Positions 29,993 to 41,166 of a DNA stretch of 64,000 bases are shown here, one piece after another. Below the pieces are notes generated by a model. That model did not search any database and was not told where the DNA came from. It worked only from the letters and a program-made list of their open reading frames with translations. Origin of the DNA: Hydractinia symbiolongicarpus (Eukaryota > Cnidaria > Hydrozoa > Anthoathecata > Hydractiniidae); NCBI RefSeq assembly GCF_029227915.1, contig NC_079888.1:13191001-13255000 (forward strand), written 5' to 3'. The translations under genes were made by a program, and so were the position numbers. Position 1 is the first letter of the stretch, and each line of letters starts with the position of its first letter.

Positions 29993-30921
29993 ATGCAAAA
30001 AACGCATGTTGTTACGGAAGGCGGAGGCGGAAAAGCTAAGCCAAATTTACTATACTCGGAAACATCTCTAGACCGGGTGCAAAGCTATCAAATTGCTCGC
30101 GAAGTAGAGCGGCATATCCAAAAAAAGGCCACCCACTGGCTGAGTAGGCAACTCCTGTGGCTACGACACATCAGGGGCCCAAAACGTATAGACTACCCCC
30201 ACTTCACAATTACAACACCCAATGAGATGCCTCAGTGTGATCTACTGTACATGCCCCATGATCGGTTGTATGGCAATACGTACAAGTATATTCTGACGGG
30301 TATCGACGTGGCCTCAAGATATAAGGTAGCTAGACCGTTGCGCACCAAACGGACCAGCGAGGTCGCGGCTATGTTAAAGGATATCTATAAAACAGGACCT
30401 TTACGATACCACAAAACTTTTCAGTGTGACAATGGTTCTGAATTCAAGTCAAATGTAACCAAGTTGCTGGAGGATAAGGGGGTTGAAGTTAAGAGGACCA
30501 CCACCAAGTACCACCATACATTTTCGGCCTTTGTAGAGTCCTACAACAAGGTACTTGTCGAAAGACTCTTGCAGGATGCACAGGAGCTGGTTTCTAGGGA
30601 GCCTAGTACCATTTGGGTCAAGTACCTGTACGCTATCGTAAAAAATCTCAACAATACCAAGACTGCCATGATTGAGATGAAATTTAACAAGGCGATTAAG
30701 CTGGATGATGTCCCGCTTGCCAAAGGTCAGCAATATCCTGAGGAGAGACCCTTACCTGAGGATGGGTTGTACTTGTATCTGCTAAAACCAGGAGAGGAAC
30801 ACGCTGACTCTAAAAGACGCGCCACCGACGCCCTTTACAGCAAATATACTTACAGGTTGGATCGTATAGTAGCACGTAGTCGTGTTTTATACTATCTAAA
30901 AGACGGCCCCGAAAGAAGTTC
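29993..30921 (+). pseudogene. DD35E integrase with complete catalytic triad (copy C)
   Basis: Preceded by ATATAATAAAGAC. Two compensating frameshifts garble about residues 8-45. From THWLSRQ on it is open. All three acidic residues remain: CDLLYMPHD, CDNGSEFK and FVESYN, with 35 residues between the second Asp and Glu. The C-terminal SH3-like stretch (RLDRIVARSRVLYYL) is present, but the last 25 or so residues are replaced by sequence of the opposing gene. Confidence 0.8.
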
Positions 30922-31507
30922 TTCAATCGTTCCTCTAGGGCATCCAAATCTATTTCATCCAAAGCATCATCCTCGTCATCATCTTCATTCGGATCTCGCA
31001 GATAATCCAAAGGATGTAGGGTATCGAACGGGTATCTATAGACGATACCTTTGATAACATTGGGCTCATTCTCCAAATCAATATCTACTAGGCGTCTATC
31101 TGGTATCGGAAGGTTGAGTATATTGTTTATTGTTTCTATATCAGCCAAATCCGATAGCTTCAAGTCCCTATCCTTGATGACATGGTAACAGAGTGCGCCA
31201 TAGTTGTTACTATCCTTTTGAACGATATGGAGCCCTAGACGTTCAATATCATCCTCTAAATCCTCGTCAATCTCGCTTCTTACAAATGTACCCCATGCTT
31301 TTTCACCTGACGCTAATGTCCCTAAAAAGTCTTCGTCGGTTTTATATTCAAACCCCTCGTAGTATACTCCACCTCGATATTTAAAATTTTCCAGGCAGGT
31401 AGGACAATATCCAGTCGCCGACTCTGCCCTGATACAGCAATGTAGCACGGGTACCTGAATATTGTAGTTCACTGTAAATTGATTTTGTTTTATGTATGCT
31501 TCCTTCT
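30810..31507 (-). pseudogene. Acidic 200-residue protein (copy C)
   Basis: The start codon is ATA. From VNYNIQVPVLHCCIRAES it is open for over 200 codons, with CPTC, DLEDDIERLG, LSDLADIETI and the acidic DDDEDD tail. Its natural end is replaced by antisense of the integrase. It overlaps the integrase 3' end. Confidence 0.6.
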
Positions 31508-31558
31508 ATTTGATATTTCACTACCTTTTAACATACAGTCAAAAGGGTCAAAAATGAT

Positions 31559-31588
31559 AATTTTAATACCCTTGTGAGTATTAAAATT
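31559..31588. terminator. Perfect AT-rich hairpin downstream of BRO (copy C)
   Basis: Eleven-base perfect arms (AATTTTAATAC) around an 8-base loop, between the BRO stop and the next gene's start. Copy D has an unrelated-sequence hairpin at the same place, suggesting that structure rather than sequence is kept. Confidence 0.5.
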
Positions 31589-31602
31589 AGTGCCCGTTTA
31601 AG

Positions 31603-32244
31603 TCATTCCGCAAGCTCTAGGAGACGCTCATGCGTGTAGTGTTCACCAAGCCTAAAATGTCTCACACGCTCTGGGTTGACTTCAATACATCCACGTTCTC
31701 GAAGCCAGTTGTAGTGTACAATACCATTTGGGGTCTCTGCTAGGACGACAATCTCACCCTTGGGGTAGTCAACAAGCTTATTCCGAATCTTTTGCGCTAC
31801 ATACCCCTGTTGACCACAAATGGCAAGGTATTGGAAGGGAACGTCGTTGTTATTCTGGATAATTACCATACTGTTATCCTTTCCAGGATCTTCGAGGTGG
31901 GGCACGGTACGTTGCTGTAGCTCCTCAATTTCATCCCCCAACGCTATGAGCTGACTATCCCTATCCTCAATTTCATCACCGAGGAAGGCCAGGGAATTAT
32001 CCTTATCCTCAAGGGCTTGACGCTGCTCTTTTAGTTCATCCTGTAATTTCTCAACACCTTTTTGAGCTAACCATTTGATTAGTTTTATTGCCTTGGATTT
32101 TCTAGAACAGTGCGTAATTTCCAACGCGCCTTCAAGTGAGACAAAGACATCATGCCGTTTTTTCCCTCCTCCTGGCATACCTGAACAACTGTAGTCTCCC
32201 ACTACACTTGGAATACCCTCTATTTCTCCCCTTGATATTGTCAT
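31603..32244 (-). CDS. BRO-like protein, N-terminally shortened (copy C)
   Basis: Open for 213 codons. The N-terminal 60 or so residues seen in copy D are missing. It keeps HDVFVSLEGALEI and KAIKLIKWLAQKGVEKL (BRO-N-like second half), a coiled coil (LKEQRQALEDKD … IEELQQ) and the C-terminal domain (VPHLEDPGKDNSMVI … WLRERGCIEV). Starts 26 bases after the ATPase stop. DNA binding is expected from the family. Confidence 0.6.
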   Translation of the reverse strand: MTISRGEIEGIPSVVGDYSCSGMPGGGKKRHDVFVSLEGALEITHCSRKSKAIKLIKWLAQKGVEKLQDELKEQRQALEDKDNSLAFLGDEIEDRDSQLIALGDEIEELQQRTVPHLEDPGKDNSMVIIQNNNDVPFQYLAICGQQGYVAQKIRNKLVDYPKGEIVVLAETPNGIVHYNWLRERGCIEVNPERVRHFRLGEHYTHERLLELAE

Positions 32245-32269
32245 ATGGCGATCAAGGCCATATACGTGG

Positions 32270-32867
32270 TCATTCGAGAATCCTCCAAGTCCTAGGGTGT
32301 TCCAATCTCACATACAAGCACGCATGCTTGGACTTTTTCAGATCAGCCTTGATATCATCCCAATCTGAAATAAAGTTGGTTTCCTCGTCTATCATTTTTA
32401 TATCTGAGCGTTCGTGAGGGTCCCAGAGGAAGAGCTGTCTCTTTTGCCTCCGGAGGTTCTTGGGTAAGGCAGTTCATGACTGCGTTAAGAGCCACAAACT
32501 ATGCCTTCTGTGCCTACCCGAAATGGCCAATTCAAGTAGGGACTGTCGACGCTTGTCGAGGCCTTCATCGGCTATGACGTCATCAATCACAAACAACGTC
32601 GCCTCGCCTGCCAACAATGAGGACAATTTCGCTATCCATTCAAACAGCTCATTTCCAGGGTCTATAAGGAACACATAACACATCCTTCCAAAGTGAGGCC
32701 CTATCAAGGTAGGTGGTATTCCACCGCAAGGTAGGGCACAGGACGATGATATTATGGAAGTGTTTCCTATGCTCATTCTCGAGTAGATTCAAAACCCGTT
32801 GTGTCTTGCCACAACTTGTCGGGCCAGTAAAAATGGCCGTATGGGGGTCCCTCACAATGTCTAATAT
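32270..32867 (-). pseudogene. A32/FtsK-type packaging ATPase (copy C)
   Basis: The start codon is ATA in AATAAAATA (ATG in copy D). Walker A is intact (GPTSCGKT), then NIIVLCPTLRWN, a frameshift near 32670, Walker B (LFVIDDV), RHSLWLLTQS, another shift near 32450, and the C-terminus EHPRTWRILE. About 200 residues, typical of the small genome-packaging ATPases of Polintons and virophages. Confidence 0.8.
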
Positions 32868-32899
32868 TTTATTTCAATAATTCGACCACTTTCTGTCGT

Positions 32900-33358
32900 G
32901 AACTTTAGGGTATATTGCGGCACATGTTGAAGAGATCAACACGCCACCGTGATTATTCACCAAAGACCCCGGCAGGCAGGGCATAGCTTGGTATTTTGGG
33001 TCTTTTATTCAAGGGGCAGCGGAGTATATCTTAATTTTCCCTGACCTTTAAATATCTCTTGACGAGCAGTGCCCTCGGAGGGTGTCCCTATGAGTTCGGC
33101 GTACTAAGGTATAATGTCATATGTGAATAGGGTATAGAAAAGCAGGTAATTCTCATCCTGTTGAAACCTTCTAATTTCCATATCACTGATAAGAGGGTCT
33201 ACTTCGTAGTCAACGTCTTTGATGTCTTTGCATTTGGTACGCCGCTTCCCCTTCGCTTTATCCAGGCAGCTTATACAACTCTTTGTTCGACTATTACCCC
33301 TAATTTTAAACTTATCGGGGGTTAGAATGTGCTTGCATTTTGAACAACATTTAGCCAT
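32900..33358 (-). pseudogene. Zinc-ribbon protein with helical C-terminus (copy C)
   Basis: Starts MAKCCSKCKHILTPDKFKIRGN with a CISCLDKAKGKRRTKCK module like the N-terminus of the HNH genes. Then follows a non-zinc part (DENYLLFYTLFTYDIIP) that ends at a stop at about 33105 where copy D reads on for 60 residues. Function unknown; the N-terminal module is shared with nucleases. Confidence 0.6.
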
Positions 33359-33360
33359 TT

Positions 33361-33680
33361 ACTATCCATTTGCTCGCCTTGTGTATTGCCCTGGCAACCT
33401 CGGCGAGCGTCGGCTGCCCGCCAGTTTCCACATACTTAAACGGTATTTAGTGGTGCACATGCAAATGCATGTAGAGCTCCCAGGCATAACCCTCGGAAAA
33501 CTGGGCTTCAATGTAACCTCTACAGATAGTCATGAGCTCGTATAGTACGTGCTGCCCCTTTGACATTTTCTTTCCAGTTAGGCACCATATGCATGTCTTT
33601 GTAGTTTGACCATTTGCTTTGATCTTGAAATTGTCTAGGGTTAAAAGGCGTTTACACCTCTGGCACTTGGTTCCTTCCAT
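33361..33680 (-). pseudogene. Small zinc-ribbon HNH nuclease (copy C)
   Basis: MEGTKCQRCKRLLTLDNFKIK, CIWCLTGKK, then a compact HNH-like core (YMHLHVHHK-type, IPFKYVETGGQPTLAEVA, AIHKA). The lysine after HVHH is a stop (TAA, about 33449). Its end overlaps the start of the next zinc gene. Smaller than the nuclease at 28955. Confidence 0.6.
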
Positions 33681-33681
33681 A

Positions 33682-33710
33682 TTTTTATTTGTCTATACGA
33701 CAAATAAAAA
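33682..33710 (-). promoter_or_regulatory. Perfect start-proximal hairpin, small HNH gene (copy C)
   Basis: Twelve-base perfect arms (TTTTTATTTGTC) with loop TATAC, one base before the ATG. The TTTGTC/GACAAA core recalls the hairpins of the other zinc genes although the outer stem differs. Confidence 0.6.
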
Positions 33711-33727
33711 TTTTATTAGGCGCTCAT

Positions 33728-33977
33728 TTAGGTTTCGGCAAGATACTCACGGGGATCCATCCCTTGGAGACAGCCATCTTGCGGCTCACCCGGCCTGCGG
33801 AAAAGTACGCCACCATTTTGAGACGTCATTTGTGTCCATTATTGTAGATGGCCTTGCTATACCCAAACATTTCTTACCTGCCATGGCATAGGCAAAGGTG
33901 AAACTAAGGTCTACAACTGTCTCATAGAGCATGTCCAGAATCTCCTTCTCTTTAGAGGTTACGTTGCTTGTAGTCAA
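33728..33977 (-). pseudogene. 85-residue conserved small protein (copy C)
   Basis: The start is TTG (TTGACTACAAGC) after TAATAA. One frameshift near 33810. It keeps LSFTFAYAMAGKK, a hydrophobic stretch, and a C-terminal SRKMAVSKGWIPVSILPKPK. The homologue at 62826-63080 has also lost its ATG. A membrane association is possible; no family is recognised. Confidence 0.5.
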
Positions 33978-33983
33978 TTATTA

Positions 33984-34312
33984 TTACCTCATTTTTAAAA
34001 TATTGATCTGAGGCTGGGCTTTACCTTTTTGAGGCTCTGGATTAGTCGCTGGCTTGTCCTCAACCCTACCAAACCTGCACCAAACGCCTACTTCTATCGC
34101 CAATATGGCCAGCGTACCGACTCCATACATGTAGACATCTATTGACTTGCTAGGACCTGCAACAGGTTCTTGATCATCTGGTGAAGAACCTTTGCCACGT
34201 TCTTCTGTAAGTTAGCCTTGTTCTTTCGGTTCCATTCGGCAAGTCTCTTGCCAGCTGCAACACGATCCTCGTTCTTCTTGGTTATGACTTGGTTAGCAGA
34301 CTCCTCACTCAT
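33984..34312 (-). pseudogene. Small C-terminally anchored protein (copy C)
   Basis: ATG at 34312 (MSEESANQVITKKNED) overlaps the previous stop. Basic N-terminal part (LAEWNRKNKANLQKNV), frameshift near 34190, then MYGVGTLAILAIEVGVW, a single transmembrane helix, and a short polar tail. Confidence 0.55.
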
Positions 34313-34855
34313 TTATATTATCCTCCTCTTTCTTTTTGCCCATGTGTCTCGCGGTATGCCCTGCTACAATCGGAGCTAGGCATCTACCAATGGTGCAGTA
34401 CACAAGGATCCCGAGATCTGTCATACTATCTCGGATAATAGGGTCCTCTTCAATATCCCTGCGCAATTCGTCAACACTGTCGATATCCACTATATTTCCG
34501 ATCATGCTAGCATATAAACTGATTACGTGAGTAGACAGTGCCCTAGCAGTTTTCTCCCCGTTCTCTTGAAGCTCACGTTGAAGGTACTCGGTATGTACTT
34601 TATCGATGGCCTCCTCTGGGGCCTTGTCAACAAACCCTTCTGTGCATTTTTGGGTAAAAGGTGTCCTTTGCCTTTCCTCAGGGCCTCCTTCAGGGCCTGG
34701 CGTTTATCGATGGGTTTCTCTATCTGTTCATATTCTGCAGAGGCTGTGTCGAATACTCGTGCGATATGAGACATCCTCTTTATTGTATGTTGAAATTTTA
34801 GATAGAATAGTAGTATTATTACATAGGGTAGAATTATAGATATATACAAACACAC
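34305..34855 (-). pseudogene. Membrane-leader plus VDELRRDIEEDPIIRDS protein (copy C)
   Basis: The frame opens with a hydrophobic leader (MCLYISIILPYVIILLFYL), then TACAATAAAG encodes part of the peptide just before an internal ATG (MSHIARVFD). A frameshift near 34560 leads to VDSVDELRRDIEEDPIIRDSMTDLGILVYCTIGRC and GHTARHMGKKK. See the intact copy at 63451-63909. Confidence 0.55.
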
Positions 34856-35105
34856 TTCCTATTTCCATCCTCCAACATCTGTATATCGTCCCCCTGGATG
34901 TCCTCCGTGTAGTCCTCCTTGCCTCCTGTTCAATCTCATCGTGAAGCGTTGTACCTCCCGAAATTTATTCCTTTGCCCTGTTGTAATAGAATGCAACGGT
35001 ATCCCGCACACTCTGTAGTCGATCGGCAAGAGCGTCGCTAGTTGCTGCCACCGGTGCCGACACGGGGATATCTAGTTTGCTGATGGCGTTCTTAAACCAA
35101 CTCAT
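34856..35105 (-). pseudogene. Truncated N-terminus of the right-end polymerase-like protein (copy C)
   Basis: Starts MSWFKNAISKLDIPVSAP after TATAATAAAG, has a stop near codon 48, and after about 80 codons runs directly into the next gene. In copy D that next gene is followed by the C-terminal end of a long protein instead, so most of the gene has been deleted here. Confidence 0.55.
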
Positions 35106-35158
35106 CTTTATTATATACATATTTCAACAAAGTCCGAAGATTACAGAGCAAGTTGGGA

Positions 35159-35439
35159 ATTCACCTCCTGACTGCGCAGGCGTTGATTGTTGATGATTAT
35201 TAGCATTATATAAGGGAATTCCCCTTTTGACACATTTTTGTATGATAGGGACTTATCCTTGATATGCATGACTAAGCACCGCATGGTGGGGATTCGTCAT
35301 GCATAACAATAGATTTTTGTGCCATGAGGCGTGACAAAAAGTTGTGACGTCACAAACAAAATTGCGTATGATATTCTTTATAAGAGTTTGACCATGTTTT
35401 TTTTGAAAAATGTGGTTATATTCCCTCCCTACCCTAGCT
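35159..35439 (-). repeat. Right TIR of copy C
   Basis: About 281 bp, inverted match to 21815-22093, with the terminal CTAGCT and TGACGTCA at 35345-35352. Followed by the ATATT duplication and satellite sequence. Confidence 0.85.
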
Positions 35440-36249
35440 ATATTACAGCCTTCGAGAGCCTGTGTAGGTAGTTAGATGTGTTCTAACGATCTGGTGCTGA
35501 AGAAAGCGACTTGGAACGTCGTAGTCCATTGAGACTGGAAGAAAAACAGTAATGGCACGGGCGCGCAGAATAGCGGGATTGAAGTGTAGGGCATTTTATA
35601 AGTCGTCAAAGGCCATAACACGGCTTTTGAAGGCATGTGTCCGTACTTGAAGATCTTTTAATTGTCTGACGATAAGGTACACGAATTGAGACGTCGTTGT
35701 CCATAGTTACTGGAAGGTATAGATCAATGGTTGCCTGTTTGTGCACGTAGAACCACGTGATTTACGTGTTGGACCCTACTTTAGCCTTAAAAGGCATTAT
35801 GACGGCCTTTGAAAGCCTGTGCAGTTAAATGCAGTTGTTCTAAAGAATGTCGCTAAGAAAAACGACTTAGGACGTCGTAATCCATTGAGAGTGGAAAGAA
35901 TAGCCCGATGGCCGCCTGTTTGGGCGCGTAGAACCACGTGATTTGCGTGTTTGACACTAATTTGGCCTTAAAAGGCCATATTACGGCCTTTAAAGGCTGT
36001 GCAGGTAGTTAGATGTGTTCTAACGACCTGGTGCTAAAGAAGGCGACTTGGAACGTCGTAGTCCATTGAGACTGGAAGGAATAGCTTGATGGCCGCCTGC
36101 CCGGGCGCGTAGAATCAGGCGATTTACTTGTATGACCCTAATTTGGCCTTAAAAGGCCATATCACACCTTTTAAAGGCCTGTGTACGTGTTTGGAGACCT
36201 TCTAAAGGCCTGACGATAAGGAAACGACTTGGGACGTCGTAGTCCATTG
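35440..36249 (+). repeat. Satellite array continued (forward units)
   Basis: About 4.5 units of the same ~180-bp repeat, all forward, beginning with the ATATT duplication of copy C and ending in mid-unit at AGTCCATTG where a LINE is inserted. No genes. Confidence 0.8.
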
Positions 36250-38952
36250 TATGTTATATAAGAATGATGTATTTTATGTATGTTCGTATGTTATATGAGA
36301 ATAATAATCTAATCTAATATCTAACAATTCTATTAGGAATAAGTTAATATCATTAAAATGTACTCTTCTAGACCATGTCAATGTTTTGTGTATTGCAGAA
36401 ACTAAATTAGACTCGTCATTTCCAGAGGCTCAGTTTGCGGTCTCTTTCTTCAAACAACCCTATAAGTTGGATATCACAGATAAAAGTGGAGGTCTAATGG
36501 CTTATATAAGGCAGAATATTTCTTCCCGCTAATTGAAATGTCCTGTTTTGTCTAAAGATATTAAATCTATCCCTTTTGAATTGAGACTAAGAAACAGAAA
36601 ATTCTTTTTCTTTATGTATATCGTAACCCAAATCACTGTCTCAATTATTTTCTCGATGAAATTATTAACGTAGTAGATTCTTTCTCAACATTTTATGAAA
36701 GTTTTGTAATTCTAGGAGATTTTAACGAAGTCTTTACACACAATTGTATATCCAAATTTATGGAACATTTAAATTTATCTAGTGTAATAAGAACACCTAC
36801 GTGTTTTAAATCGGATGATGGAAGATGCATTGATCTTATTCTCAGCTCCTTTGAAACTGGAGTCAGTGATCATCATCATCTGATTTACACATTTTTTAAA
36901 TCGTCTATTATAAAATGTTCACCTAAATATACAAAGTACGGATCTTTTCGTAATATTTATCGCACAAATTTTGAATACGGCCTTTCATCTGAGTTTTTAG
37001 CTATTGATCAATCTAATTTTGATGCTTTTCACAACGTCTTCACAGACGTCCTAAATAGGCATGCGCCAGTATAAATTCGAGTAGTAAGAGGTAATCAAAA
37101 GGAAGGCCATCATGAAACGCTCTTACTACAATAATAAAGCTAATAAATCAGGTGACTCTAAATATATTGAGCTTTATAAAAAACAAAGGAACGTTTGTAA
37201 AGATGAACAGAGCAACAAAAAGAACAATTCCAAAGATTTTTGGAGCTCTTGTAAACCTTTCTTTTTGAACAAATCTCGCGGTAGTGAAAAAATTTCTTTG
37301 TTGGATGATGATGTAAACAATTTCACCTCGGATGATGGTGAAGTAGCAACATTGTTTAATAACTATTTCTTAGATTTAATAAAGAAGCCTGGAATTCCAA
37401 TGTAACCGCTTCAGTTTCTCTTAATGAACTTGACTCTGTCCTTCTTCACTACACTAATCACCCTAGTGTTTTAAAGATCCGTTCACAAACGGAGGGATGC
37501 TTTTCCTTTTCACCTGTTAACCCAGACGAAGTTCATAAGTGATACTGAGCCTAAATTCAAAAAAGGCAGTCAGCAGCCCAATCCCAACGAGAATAATTCA
37601 GATGGTTGAAGACACAATTTGCCTCTTACAAACTGCATAAATTCTTGCATCACTGACGGTATATTTCCATCAGTGCTCAAACTATCTGAAGTTGTTCCCG
37701 TTTTCAAAAAGGGTGGCATATCTCAAAGGAAAATTATCGACCAATTAGTATTTTACCTAGTTTTTCTAAAATTTTAGAACGCCTTCTATTTAATCAGATT
37801 TCTAGCTATTTTCAAACAATATTTTCATCATTATTATGTAGTTTTAGATCTAATTATAGAACCCAACATGCGCTATTCCGCCTGATTGGTAAATGGCATC
37901 AGTGCTTAGATAAGTCTAGGGTAGTGGTACCTGTCCTAATAGATTGTCAAAAGCATTTGATTCCATAGATCATGGCCTTTTAATCTCAAAATTGGCTGCG
38001 TATTGTTTTGATAGAAAAAGTCTTCACTTTATGAGAAGCTATCTTTTTGGACGTTTTCAAAGAACCAAAATCTGTTCTTCTTTCAGTGAGTGGCTCTCAA
38101 TTGTTTTTGGCGTCCACGCGTGTTGTCCACGCAGTGATACTTTATCACTATGACTAAGAATAGGCAATGATTTCCTCGTAACGTATGAATCTGTAAAGTT
38201 ATTAGGTATTACTATTGATAGATGTCTCACTTTTAATGAGGACATCTCCAATCTGTGTAAAAGAGGAAATAGTAACGTCAAATGCCTTTACAGAATAAGA
38301 CGATTCATTAATTTTGAACAATCTAAGTTATTGCTAAATTCATATACTTTATCAATATTTAGTCATTGTCCCATTATATGGATGTTTTGTAGTGCTACGC
38401 AGTATAAATTAATCATTTCAACATATAAACGTGCATTAAGAGCTGTGACTAAAGAATATTTATCCTGTTATCAGGACTTATTAAAAAAATGTAAAAGTGT
38501 GCAAATTTATGAACTGCATTTGCGTATGCTCTGCACAGAGATTAATAAGACATTAACGAACGAAAATCCGTCCTTCATGCAGTCTTTTTTCCCTCTAAGA
38601 GGTATCAGTTACAATCTGCGCAGCAAGAATAGTTTACTATTGCCGTCCACATGTTCGATACGATTTGACATTAGATCCTTTTTATTCAGAAGTTGTTTGT
38701 TATGGAACCCTTTGCCTGACAAAGTGAAGGCTTCTCAGTCCGTTGAGAGTTTTAAAAAGGAACTCACCTTACTTAACCTTTCAGATCTCTGCACATGTAA
38801 GTTACATATGTCAGCTATTCTTGCCCCTATTTTTAATATTTGTTATACAATTTGTGTGTTTTTCTTTTCTTTTTTTAACTTTAGTTGGTTTAAATTAGTA
38901 TATAATACTTACCATGTAAAATCAACTTTAAACAAATGAAATAATAATAATA
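36250..38952 (+). mobile_element. 5'-truncated L2/CR1-like LINE inserted in the satellite
   Basis: Left flank ends AGTCCATTG and right flank resumes at the matching point of the unit (…GAAACTGGGAGG). The element ends in a short AAT-type repeat tail (ATAATAATAATAAT). About 2.7 kb, much poorer in G+C than the satellite around it. Confidence 0.75.
36390..38785 (+). pseudogene. LINE ORF2: endonuclease and reverse transcriptase remnants
   Basis: Endonuclease part: CIAETKLDSSFPEAQF, ILGDFNE, CIDLILSS and VSDHHHLIYT. Linker: MKRSYYNNKANKS and DFWSSCKPFF. Reverse transcriptase: RPISILPSFSKILERLLF, KAFDSIDHGLL and SIVFGV. The next readable block is KLLGITID, so the segment with the catalytic F/YADD is deleted near 38155. 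C-terminal part: YKRALRAVTKEYLS, YNLRSKNSLLLP and WNPLPDKVK. Many frameshifts. Dead copy. Confidence 0.75.
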
Positions 38953-39165
38953 ATGAAACTGGGAGGTATAGACCAACGGCCGCCTTTCAGGGCGCGTGGA
39001 AGAACGGTATTTAAGTGTAACACCTTTAATAGCCGTAAAAGGCCATATTGCAGCTTTTGGTGGCCTTTGTACGCAGTTGGAGATTTTTTAAAAAGGCCTG
39101 ACGATAAGGAAAACGAATTGGGACGTCGTTGTCCATTGTGATTGGGAGGAATAGATCGCTGGCTG
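38953..39165 (+). repeat. Satellite remainder after the LINE
   Basis: One unit and a part of the next in forward orientation (GGCCGCCTTTCAGGGCGCGTGG, GACGATAAGG, then GGAGGAATAGATCG). It ends at about 39165 in AT-rich DNA. Confidence 0.75.
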
Positions 39166-40894
39166 CCATCATTCAAATTGAGCTCGTTCAGAAGTTTTAT
39201 ATTAGAATCGTCAAGTTTATACATAACACGATTTGTATTCTTGAAATTTCAGAATTTTCCTGATCAGTTTTAAAAATATCCAGTTAAAGTTTTAACTGTT
39301 ATTTTAGAATAATTAATATAGATATGTAAAAATTTTATTTTATTTATTGAGTTGTATTATAACATTGCAGATTAGTTACAATAATAATTGAGAATACTCA
39401 ATGATTTCTTTACCCCATAATTCTTCATCTTCTTTAAATTTTAAAATCTTTCAGGGAAATAGCGGAAATTTTCAAACCGCAGGGCTTCTTGTTTACATTT
39501 GAATCACTCACTTTGTAGTAACAACGGAAAAATTGCTTTTTACAGTTTTTATAAATTCTTCTTTAGGATACACGCTGTATTTTATAAGAATAGTGTGTTT
39601 TCGTTGCAGCCTCAATGTTCTTAACTTTTTTGACAAACACTATCCTCATTATTTTTAATATGTTCTTAGCATGACTATAACCTGAAAATATATAATGTTT
39701 TAATGAAATAAAGCCTGCTAACTTGCTATAAGTAATGGAAAATTATGTTCCATTACCTATATTGGACAGAAAGAAGTTCAGTTTGTTTTATATGCAATAA
39801 AAACGTAAACCTCTGATCAATTTTGTGCGTCATACAAATTTTTATATTTAGAACAAACAATCAAGCTTGGACATATTCTTAGGATATTCTGAACTTCTGT
39901 CTCATTGTCCAGAGATTATTCTTACAAAAAAAGTGCCTAAAGGAAATATTTTGCGGCTCAAGACACCACAAGAAATTTAATGTTTAAGGGAAAATTTAGC
40001 TCCGAAAGTTAGGATGCTTAAAAAATCGTTATACACCTAAATTCATTTCCATACCAGAAAATATAAACAACACACATGCTTTTTTTTGCTTTCTCAGTAG
40101 GTAGCTTGCTATTATCTGGATCAAGTCCAATCAGTTTTTTACTTCGATTACTAAACTTCGCTTCATCCCAAAGAGAACGAATTGGAAGCGTATACAATTG
40201 TTTGATACATTTTCAATTAATTCTCTATGTGATATTTATATCATCGTACTTTTTTCTTTCATCAAAAAATATTTCTAACTAACAGCACCAACTTCGTTCG
40301 ACAATACCATCCAAAAAAATAATGAAATGAAAAATACTTATTAAAATTGAAACGAAGTTAAATTTAATTTCAAATTAAAAACAAATCGTATTTTAACTTG
40401 AATTCAAATATATTTAAATTGAATTCAGATTTTTTTTCTGACCACGGAACTTTAATTCATACTTTAAAATTTCATTAAATTGAATTTAAATTCTTGCCTT
40501 GGCAGAGAGCAAGTGCTAACAAGTGCTATCTTAAGATTAGCACAATCACTATTAATGTGATTTTGGAATGCGTGAATATTCACATTAATGCCCTGATTGT
40601 AAGATAACTCGAGTTATCTGAAGATAACAACTTATTAGAAAAATATTGTAAGATTTCTTGATCATGGTAACATTAACGACTTTTCTGCCTTTGATGCTAG
40701 CGCTATCTTAAGTTAACTTTAGGCACATGGGAAGTACGGAATATTTCCCAACTTGGTTAGTTCTTTTTGGGAATTACCGATTACTTGGTGCATATGTCTA
40801 AGGGGTTATAACAACAAACCTCCTGGCTTAATAGTAAGCGCGTGCGACACAAGAAAAAACAAGTAATGAAAGTACTACCTTTGCTGCTTGTTAT
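39166..40894. other. AT-rich host-like intergenic DNA
   Basis: No supported gene; frames are short and low in complexity. A 16-base perfect palindrome GATAACTCGAGTTATC lies at about 40607, and a related block (AGATAACACGAGTTATCT) recurs near 41311, so a small degenerate repeat element may span part of 40510-41335. Confidence 0.5.
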
Positions 40895-41166
40895 ACCCCA
40901 TTTACACCTAAAAAAACTGGTTTTACTTCAACTGGTAAAATACTCCAAAAGGTTTTTTTCTGGAATAACAGATTAATTCGTATATGAGTTCAACTACATT
41001 CAATCCTTTATATTTTGCTCCATTTATATTCTTATGTGTAAACAACTTTGAGATAAAACACGAATAAAACAGCCTCGATATGTTGTTTTTTTACAAATAG
41101 GTTTCATTAAAACAGGTTTTATAAAACCACATTAAAACATGTTTTAACTTTAGGTGTGAATGGGGT
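40895..41166. mobile_element. MITE candidate, 272 bp
   Basis: Ends ACCCCATTTACACCTAAA and its inverse TTTAGGTGTGAATGGGGT (17 of 18 pairs). Internal sequence repeats short AAAACNGGTTTTA-like palindromes and has no coding capacity. A target duplication is not clear. Confidence 0.5.

Larger units (their letters stand above)
21815..35439 (+). mobile_element. Copy C: TIR-bounded Polinton-like element, 13.6 kb
   Basis: Ends AGCTAGAGTAGGG and its inverted counterpart. It is flanked by the direct repeat ATATT (21810-21814 and 35440-35444), and joining the flanks restores a normal satellite unit. Contains the standard gene order, but the right-end polymerase gene is deleted to its first 80 or so codons and most genes are broken. 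A complete relative would therefore be several kb longer. Confidence 0.85.
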
